From Nocardiopsis suaedae (GTDB lineage Bacteria; Actinomycetota; Actinomycetes; Streptosporangiales; Streptosporangiaceae), in the NCBI RefSeq assembly GCF_027706745.1, contig NZ_JAQFWP010000057.1, positions 1-47,311 on the forward strand: a stretch of DNA of 47,311 bases, read 5' to 3'. The notes beneath the pieces were generated by a model. That model made no database searches, was not told the DNA's origin, and was given only the letters and a program-made list of their open reading frames with translations. Of the stretch, positions 42,271 through 47,311 are shown one piece after another; position 1 is the first letter of the stretch; each line of letters opens with the position of its first letter. The translations under genes were made by a program, and so were the position numbers.

Positions 42271-42915
42271 ATGAACGGACGCCGCACGGCCAAGGACGCG
42301 CCGCACGGACTGAACAACACGGCCGCCTCGCTCCTGGGGTTCCTGCACGAGCGCCCCATGACCGGGTGGGACCTGGTCGCCGCGGCCGAGGACCTGATGG
42401 GCGACTTCTGGTCGATCACGCGCAGCCAGGTGTACCGGGAGCTGTCGTCGATGGCCGGGGCCGGACTGGTGGAGGAGCTGGAGCGCGGCAAGCGGGACCG
42501 GCGCCCCTACGCCATCACCGACGCCGGGCGCAAAGCGTTCGCCGACTGGAGCGCGGCCGTTCCCGCGGAGGAGGCGGTGCGGTTCCCGCTGCTGCTGATG
42601 CTCACGCTCGGGCGCCACATCCCGCGCGAGCACCTGGCGGCGGCCGTCGAACACCACCGGGAGCTGCACACGAGCCGCCTCGCGCGCTACGAGGACCAGT
42701 TCGGGGACATGACCGACCCGTACGCGGTCGCGACCCTGAGCTTCGGCATCCAGTACGAGCGGGCGGTGCTGGCGTGGTTCGACGGCCTGCCGGAGGAGAT
42801 CACCGGCGTGCCGCCGAAGAGCTCGCCGAAGGCGGCAGACGCGACGAAGGCGGCGAGGGCTCCGGGGGCGCCCCGAGAGGACCCCGGCGACGGACAGGAC
42901 CGGCTGGACCCCTGA
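42271..42915 (+). CDS. PadR-family transcriptional regulator
   Basis: 214 residues. The PadR winged helix spans about 17-90: ASLLGFLHERPMTGWDLVAAAEDL, SQVYRELSSMAGAGLVEELER and PYAITDAGRKAFADW. A long C-terminal helical region (about 105-175, EHLAAAVEHHRELHTSRLARYEDQFG) forms the dimer. The tail is disordered and charged. PadR proteins sense phenolics or drugs and repress a neighbouring operon. The ATG has GGGGG 6 nt upstream. Divergent membrane gene and nested dyads upstream are the probable targets. Confidence 0.9.
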   Translation: MNGRRTAKDAPHGLNNTAASLLGFLHERPMTGWDLVAAAEDLMGDFWSITRSQVYRELSSMAGAGLVEELERGKRDRRPYAITDAGRKAFADWSAAVPAEEAVRFPLLLMLTLGRHIPREHLAAAVEHHRELHTSRLARYEDQFGDMTDPYAVATLSFGIQYERAVLAWFDGLPEEITGVPPKSSPKAADATKAARAPGAPREDPGDGQDRLDP

Positions 42916-43275
42916 GCGCCGCGCGTCCGCCGAGGGCACCCGGCAGGGGCGGCGCGGGACGCCGTCAGGGACGGCTCCAGCGAACGCGACGGCCAAGGGA
43001 CGGCTCCAGCGAACGCGACGGCCATACGGCAGGATCGGGTGGGGCCGGGTGGGGCTACCACCTGTCGCCTGCCGCCTCACAGAGCAGGCAGCGGCTCCGG
43101 GCCCCTTCACCCGTAGGACGCTCTGCCGCTCCCCACCCGGATCGCGCGCCGGAGCCGTGTCCTTCTCGACGACCGAAGCACGCCTTGCCGGGCTCCCCAC
43201 AAAGGGCCTCCACCGGGCACCTCCACAGAAGGACCGCAGAACTCCCTAAGGACACGTCCCCCCGGCCCTCGGATC
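42916..43275. other. 360-bp convergent intergenic region with tandem repeat
   Basis: Between PadR and the convergent TetR gene. It contains the 28-bp tandem repeat at 42968-43024 and otherwise GC-rich non-coding DNA. No supportable gene. Confidence 0.5.
42968..43024 (+). repeat. perfect 28-bp tandem direct repeat
   Basis: GGGACGGCTCCAGCGAACGC plus GACGGCCA occurs at 42968-42995 and again at 42997-43024, identical, one base apart. Role unknown; possibly a recent slippage duplication. Confidence 0.88.
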
Positions 43276-44061
43276 TCAGGTGCCGGACTCGCGCTCCGCC
43301 GCGCGCTCGATGCCCGCGATGATCGCGTCCAGGCCGTACTCGAAGTGCCGCATGGGGTCGCCGCGCCCGGACGCCATCCCCCCGACCAGCGCCGCCAAGT
43401 GCGGGAACATCCCCTCGGGCAGCGACCGCAGGTAGCCGACGATCTCGCCGATCCGCCGCGCCACGTCCTCCGTTCCGGCGGCATGCCCCGGCCCACCGTG
43501 CACCTCCTGCTCGAAGGCGAACGCCGTGCCGTAGAGCGCCAGCAGGTCACCCGCGGCCCCCGCCGCTTCGAGCGCGATCCCGCCCGCACGCAGGATGCCG
43601 ATCTGGGCGTCCATCTGCGCCATCAGCCGCGGCGTCGTAGGGATCGTCGTGCGCATGGCGATCTCGGCCGCCCCGGGGTTGTCGAGCAGCACCCGGACCT
43701 GCATCACGGTGTGCTCGCGGAGCTGCTCGCGCCACCGCCCCGGGTCGGGCACCGGGACCGGCGCGTCCGCGAAGACCTCGTCCAGCATCAGCTCGTGCAG
43801 GTCCTGCTTGTCGCGCACGTGGGCGTAGAGCGAGGCCGGCCCCGTGCCCAGGGCCTGGGCGACGCGGCGCATCGTCACTCCTGCCAGCCCCTCCTCGGCC
43901 ATGATCCGCAACGCCGCCTCCACGACGGCCCCGGTGCTCAGCGGGCGCCGCGAGGAGGGGCGCCGGGCCTTGCGCCACGGCGGGGGAGGGACGGCGGCGC
44001 CGCCGGGTCCGGACGGATCGGCAGGCCCAGACGGGTCGGCGGCGGACGGAGAGGCGCTCAT
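43276..44061 (-). CDS. TetR-family repressor of the divergent monooxygenase
   Basis: 261 residues from the ATG at 44061 (a GTG 9 codons upstream is also possible). A low-complexity Pro/Ser/Gly N-terminus (to ~45) precedes the TetR HTH (about 40-90: GAVVEAALRIMAEEGLAGVTMRRVAQALGTGPASLYAHVRDKQDL). The C-terminal ligand domain fills the rest, with a TTIPTTPRLMAQMDAQIGILRAGG stretch. Two palindromic operators span the gap to the divergent monooxygenase and reach 4 nt from its own start, so autoregulation is likely. Ligand unknown, perhaps the monooxygenase substrate. No clear ribosome-binding site. Confidence 0.9.
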   Translation of the reverse strand: MSASPSAADPSGPADPSGPGGAAVPPPPWRKARRPSSRRPLSTGAVVEAALRIMAEEGLAGVTMRRVAQALGTGPASLYAHVRDKQDLHELMLDEVFADAPVPVPDPGRWREQLREHTVMQVRVLLDNPGAAEIAMRTTIPTTPRLMAQMDAQIGILRAGGIALEAAGAAGDLLALYGTAFAFEQEVHGGPGHAAGTEDVARRIGEIVGYLRSLPEGMFPHLAALVGGMASGRGDPMRHFEYGLDAIIAGIERAAERESGT

Positions 44062-44064
44062 GGC

Positions 44065-44128
44065 GAACAGTGTACTTGTCACGAACACCGTTCGGAGGTA
44101 GAACAGTGTTCGTCAACGAACACCGTTC
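44065..44128. promoter_or_regulatory. double TetR operators overlapping a promoter
   Basis: Two related palindromes. Site 1 (44065-44093) is GAACAGTGTAC...CGAACACCGTTC. Site 2 (44101-44128) is GAACAGTGTTCG-TCAA-CGAACACCGTTC, 12-nt arms with one mismatch. A plus-strand promoter (TTGTCA 44076-44081, 17-nt spacer, TAGAAC 44099-44104) for the monooxygenase overlaps both. Confidence 0.85.
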
Positions 44129-44158
44129 GACGCCCACGACCGATCACGAGGTCCCGCC

Positions 44159-45775
44159 ATGGCATGTACCGAGCACGCCCCCGTCCTGATCGCCGGAGCC
44201 GGCCTCGCCGGCGCTTCGGCGGCGATGTTCCTGGCCCTGCACGGAGTGCGGGCGCTGGCCGTCAGCCGCCACCCCGGCCCCTCCGACCAGCCCAAGGCCC
44301 GCGGCCAGTCCTGGCCCACGATGGAGGCGCTGCGCATCGCCGGGGTCGCCGAGGCCGTGCGCGCGGCCGGGTTCGACGTCGACCGGCCCATGCCGATCGT
44401 CATCGCCCGCAGCCTCACCGAGCCGCCCCTGCGCGAGATCATCGGCCAGGACTGGCCCGACTGGTCGCACATCACCCCCGAGCGGATGGGCATGGCCAGC
44501 CAGGAGCGCACCGAGCCGGTGCTCATCGGCCGCGCCCGCGAACTGGGCGCCGAGGTCCGCTTCTCCACCCGCCTGGAATCCTTCGAGCAGGACGACGAGG
44601 GGGGCACCGCGCACCTGCGCGACCTGGACACCGGCGAGGGGTACACGGTCCGCGCCGGGCACCTGGTCGCCGCCGACGGGTGGCGCGGCGGGATCCGCGA
44701 CGCCCTGGGCATCGGCACGCACGGGCGCGGCACCATCTCCACGTCGGTCGGCCTGGTGGCCGAGGCCGACCTCGCCGAGGCCACCCAGGGGCGCGAGTTC
44801 AGCCTCTACTACTTGCAGAACCCGCGGATGGCGGGCGGCGGAGGCGCGTTCACCACGACCGACACCCCCGGGCGCTACGCCCTGGCCTTCGGGCACGACC
44901 CGTCCTCCGGCAAGGACGCGGAGGATTACACCGACGCCGAGTGCGCGGAACAGGTGCGGATCGCGGCCGGGCTCCCCGACCTGGACGTGAAGATCGTCGC
45001 CAAGGACCTCACCGGCACCGCGCACGTGGTCGCCGACCGGTTCAGCGAGGGGCGCGTGCACCTGATCGGGGACTGCGCGCACACCATGCCCCCGCACGGC
45101 GGGCAGGGCGGCAACACCGCCGTCATGGACGGGTTCCACCTGGCGTGGAAGCTGGCGGCGGTGGTGCAGGGCTGGGCGGGCGAAGGGTTGTTGGCGTCGC
45201 ACGACGCCGAGCGGCGGCCGCACGGGCGGATGGTGGCCGACCAGCAGTACGCGAACATGGTGCGGCGGCAGTCGCCGCACCTTGCCGACGGCACCGAGGC
45301 CGAGGAGGTCGCCCCCGAACGACTGCTGCTGGGCCACCGCGTCCCCGACGGCGCGGTGGTGCGCGAGGCCGACGACGACGGGGCCTTGACCGAGGACCCG
45401 GCGGCGCCCACGGGCCGCCCGGGGTCGCACGCCCCGCACGTGTGGCTGGAGCGGGACGGCGAGCCCCTGCCGGTGCTCGACCTGCTCGGGCGGGGCTTCG
45501 TCCTGCTGGCCGAGGACCCGGCCTGGGCGGCGGCCGCCGAGCGGGCCGCGTCGGCGCTGGGCGTCCCGATGCGCGCCGAGGTGGTGGGCGTACCGGGCTC
45601 CGGACAGGGGCTGGTCGACCCGCGGGGCCGGTGGCGGACCCTGTACGGCATCCCGGCCCACGGCGCGACACTGGTGCGGCCGGACCGCTTCATCGCCTGG
45701 CGGACCGCGTCCCCGGCCGACCCGGGCGCGCTGGTGGCGGCCCTGCGGACGGTCCTGTGCCGGACCGATGGGTGA
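44159..45775 (+). CDS. FAD-dependent aromatic monooxygenase (class A flavoprotein hydroxylase)
   Basis: 538 residues. The N-terminal Rossmann motif is VLIAGAGLAGASAAMFLALHG (GxGxxG). The substrate/FAD region carries GDCAHTMPPHGGQGGN near 305 (GD motif). The C-terminal ~150 residues are a thioredoxin-like tail seen in this PHBH-type family of phenol, polyketide and antibiotic hydroxylases such as rifampicin monooxygenase. NADPH-dependent hydroxylation of an aromatic or polyketide substrate is likely; the substrate is unknown. The ATG has GAGGT 7 nt upstream. It is divergent from the TetR gene and controlled by double operators. Confidence 0.9.
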   Translation: MACTEHAPVLIAGAGLAGASAAMFLALHGVRALAVSRHPGPSDQPKARGQSWPTMEALRIAGVAEAVRAAGFDVDRPMPIVIARSLTEPPLREIIGQDWPDWSHITPERMGMASQERTEPVLIGRARELGAEVRFSTRLESFEQDDEGGTAHLRDLDTGEGYTVRAGHLVAADGWRGGIRDALGIGTHGRGTISTSVGLVAEADLAEATQGREFSLYYLQNPRMAGGGGAFTTTDTPGRYALAFGHDPSSGKDAEDYTDAECAEQVRIAAGLPDLDVKIVAKDLTGTAHVVADRFSEGRVHLIGDCAHTMPPHGGQGGNTAVMDGFHLAWKLAAVVQGWAGEGLLASHDAERRPHGRMVADQQYANMVRRQSPHLADGTEAEEVAPERLLLGHRVPDGAVVREADDDGALTEDPAAPTGRPGSHAPHVWLERDGEPLPVLDLLGRGFVLLAEDPAWAAAAERAASALGVPMRAEVVGVPGSGQGLVDPRGRWRTLYGIPAHGATLVRPDRFIAWRTASPADPGALVAALRTVLCRTDG

Positions 45776-45971
45776 TGGCGCTCCCCGGTGGCTGGCCGGT
45801 ACGGGCGACGGCCGCTCGCGTATCGGCAGGTCCCCAGGAAACAGGTCCCAGGAAACTCACAGGGGCGGACTCTCCCGACTCCCCCGAGCGGAACGGCCCG
45901 CTCGTCGCCCCACTGTTGGAGCCGTTTCGCGGCGATCCGGCTTCGCTCCGGAAGGAGCCTTCTGGACGGCG

Positions 45972-46736
45972 TCACTCCGCCACGGCACGCACCAAGTCCG
46001 GGAGCACTTCCCCGATCGGGTCGCGCAAGACGGCGGACGCGGCCTCGTCGTAGGGGGTCGGCTCGGCGTTGACGACGATCAGGGTGGCCCCCGCGCTCAG
46101 GGCGACGTCGCACAGGCCCGCCGCCGGGTGGACGGTCAATGAGGTGCCGACGGCGATGAAGACCTCCGCACCCTCCGCCACGGCGGCGGCCGCCTCGATC
46201 ACCTCCGGGTCGAGCATCTGCCCGAAGGAGATCGTGTCCGCCTTCTGGATGCCGCCGCAGTCCAGGCAGTGCGGGTCCGACTCCTCGTCCAGGCGGGCGA
46301 GGACCTCCGGGGAGGGCGTGCGCAGACCGCAGGACATGCACGCCACGCGGTGCATCGTGCCGTGGACCTCGATGACGCGGTCGTCGGGGACGCCCGCGGC
46401 CTGGTGCAGGCCGTCGATGTTCTGGGTGACCAGGCCCCGCAGGCGGCCCGACCGGGCCAGGTCGGCCAGCGCGCGGTGGGCGGTGTTCGGCTCGGCGTCC
46501 CAGGCGGGGTGGTCGCGGCGCATCAGCCACACCCTGCGGCGGACGTCGGCATCGGACATGTAGGTGTCGTAGTCGAACATGGCGGCTGCGGCGGGGTCCT
46601 TGGTCCAGACGCCCTGTGGGCCCCGGAAGTCGGGGATGCCGGAGTCGGTGGAGATGCCCGCACCGGTGAGGACGGCGACCTTCCCGGCTCCGCTGACCAG
46701 TGCTTCAGCCGCTGCGAGGGAGGGTCCGTCGACCAT
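45972..46736 (-). CDS. SIR2-family NAD-dependent protein deacylase
   Basis: 254 residues. Sirtuin motifs are GAGISTDSGIPDFRG (25-39), TQNIDGLH (104-111) and catalytic His125 in VHGT; the zinc-binding Cys quartet is 133, 136, 157 and 160. GTSLTVHPAAG and VVNAEPTP complete the NAD pocket. It removes acyl groups from lysines using NAD+. The start ATG at 46736 has GGTGGAG upstream; a longer frame begins with low-complexity sequence. No acyltransferase partner is adjacent. Confidence 0.94.
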   Translation of the reverse strand: MVDGPSLAAAEALVSGAGKVAVLTGAGISTDSGIPDFRGPQGVWTKDPAAAAMFDYDTYMSDADVRRRVWLMRRDHPAWDAEPNTAHRALADLARSGRLRGLVTQNIDGLHQAAGVPDDRVIEVHGTMHRVACMSCGLRTPSPEVLARLDEESDPHCLDCGGIQKADTISFGQMLDPEVIEAAAAVAEGAEVFIAVGTSLTVHPAAGLCDVALSAGATLIVVNAEPTPYDEAASAVLRDPIGEVLPDLVRAVAE

Positions 46737-47061
46737 GGGTCTCCACCGCCTTCCGGTCGATGCCAGGGGATCGATGCCAAGGAGCCGGAGAAGCGGCCGG
46801 TCGACCGGTCCACCGCCGAGGCGGCGCCCATTCTGCCACCGGTCCGCCACCGGCCCGCCGCCGAGGCGGCGCCGGGAAGCCGACCGAGGGGGCAGGGACA
46901 CAGGGGTGCGCTGGTAGGCGCTGGAGAAGGCGCCGAAGAAAAGGGCGGCGACCCACGAGGACAGTGTCGCCGGCCTTATGGCGTGTGCATGGTCGCTGCC
47001 GTTGGGCGGCGCCGGAACAGCGGGTCCCCCACTCCGGCCCCCGATCGGGCCGCGGGTGGTC
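46737..47061. other. intergenic region after sirtuin start
   Basis: No gene I can support. It includes two copies of a CCGCCGAGGCGGCGCC hairpin-prone word (about 46815-46830 and 46859-46874) upstream of the sirtuin, then GC-rich DNA leading into the right-edge repeats. Confidence 0.4.
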
Positions 47062-47143
47062 GGGGTGCGGGGTGGAGGGCGGCGACGACGAAGGTCGGCG
47101 GCCCTACCTGTTGGCCGGTCGGCCGCCGGGTGGGTGCGTGGTC
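47062..47143 (-). repeat. dispersed intergenic repeat, copy C (inverted)
   Basis: Reverse complement of copies A and B: reading leftwards it begins GACCACGCACCCACCCGGCG and passes through GGTAGGGCCGCCGACC and TTCGTCGTCGCCGCCC to CACCCCGCACCCC. The DNA further right also matches the left edge in reverse (for example CCCGCACCGCGAGG and GGGGCCCGTCAGCGGGG). Confidence 0.8.
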
Positions 47144-47277
47144 GGGTGGTGGGCGGCGACGGCGTGAGCCGGGCAGTTCCCTTGGCCTGCTTGCCGGGCG
47201 GCGGGTTCCTCGCGGTGCGGGGGCGGGCGGCTCGGGTGGTTCCCCGCTGACGGGCCCCGGCCGGGCGGCGGGCCGCT

Positions 47278-47311
47278 GGGGTGCCAGGTCGTTGGCGGCG
47301 ACGACGAAGGT
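47278..47311 (-). repeat. dispersed intergenic repeat, partial copy D
   Basis: Reading leftwards the window end starts ACCTTCGTCGTCGCCGCC, matching the right half of copy A. It is cut by the window edge. It is offset about 216 bp from copy C. Confidence 0.6.

Noticed and set aside
42256-43200. 314-codon minus-strand frame opposite PadR
   Set aside because: Composition is typical of an antisense GC shadow, and PadR has a good family match and ribosome-binding site.
46978-47250. 90-codon plus-strand frame at right edge
   Set aside because: It runs over the inverted intergenic repeat and is Gly/Arg-rich shadow sequence.

Overview
The window is very GC-rich chromosomal DNA with pervasive third-position G/C, many GTG starts and ATGA/GTGA gene junctions. 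Its gene content (LytR-CpsA-Psr protein, PASTA-less membrane Ser/Thr kinase, MocR/YczE pair, 6C-type small RNA, FolP2-type dihydropteroate synthase paralogue) points to an actinomycete. A Nocardiopsis-like genus is my best guess from memory, not a demonstrated assignment.

Layout. Positions 1-330 and 46737-47311 hold copies of one roughly 80-bp intergenic repeat in opposite orientations. 331-5477: FolP2 coupled to a tandem Lrp regulator, an LCP cell-wall transferase, and a lipoprotein/OmpA pair. 5947-10969: a multipass membrane protein, an M15-like peptidase, tldD-pmbA and dodecin. 11203-14744: a 6C-like sRNA, a small zinc-ribbon-like protein, and mobA, rtcB and moaA. 15158-28053: housekeeping and metabolism (monoacylglycerol-lipase-like hydrolase, acyl-CoA ligase, MocR/YczE, GH15, MgtC-like, Ser/Thr kinase, DsbA-like protein, uracil-DNA glycosylase). 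28172-35439 is more accessory: a large NACHT/STAND NTPase whose last ~145 codons fall to about 45% GC, DUF2207-like and DUF6882-like proteins, a deaminase and a low-GC orphan membrane protein. 35893-37600: MerR plus an MFS exporter. 37961-46736: a beta-propeller-like secreted protein, the RiPP cluster below, PadR plus a membrane protein, TetR plus a flavin monooxygenase, and a sirtuin.

The most interesting system is on the minus strand at 41376-39260. A 27-codon gene encodes a peptide ending ...RP-YIYY*. It is followed by a cytochrome P450 and, overlapping the P450 by 13 nt, a PAPS-type sulfotransferase. A 27-residue precursor with a C-terminal YIYY core preceded by proline, next to one P450, is the architecture known for the cittilins of Myxococcus xanthus, where the tailoring gene is a methyltransferase. 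Here a sulfotransferase takes that place, which predicts a sulfated cittilin-type bicyclic tetrapeptide.

Regulatory structure is also rich. There are two copies of a long perfect palindrome whose arms differ by matched compensatory changes (28100-28157 and 41553-41614), double TetR operators, a MerR-type promoter dyad, a PadR-type nested dyad, and several strong terminator hairpins. All functions are inferred from sequence reading alone; no database search was run.
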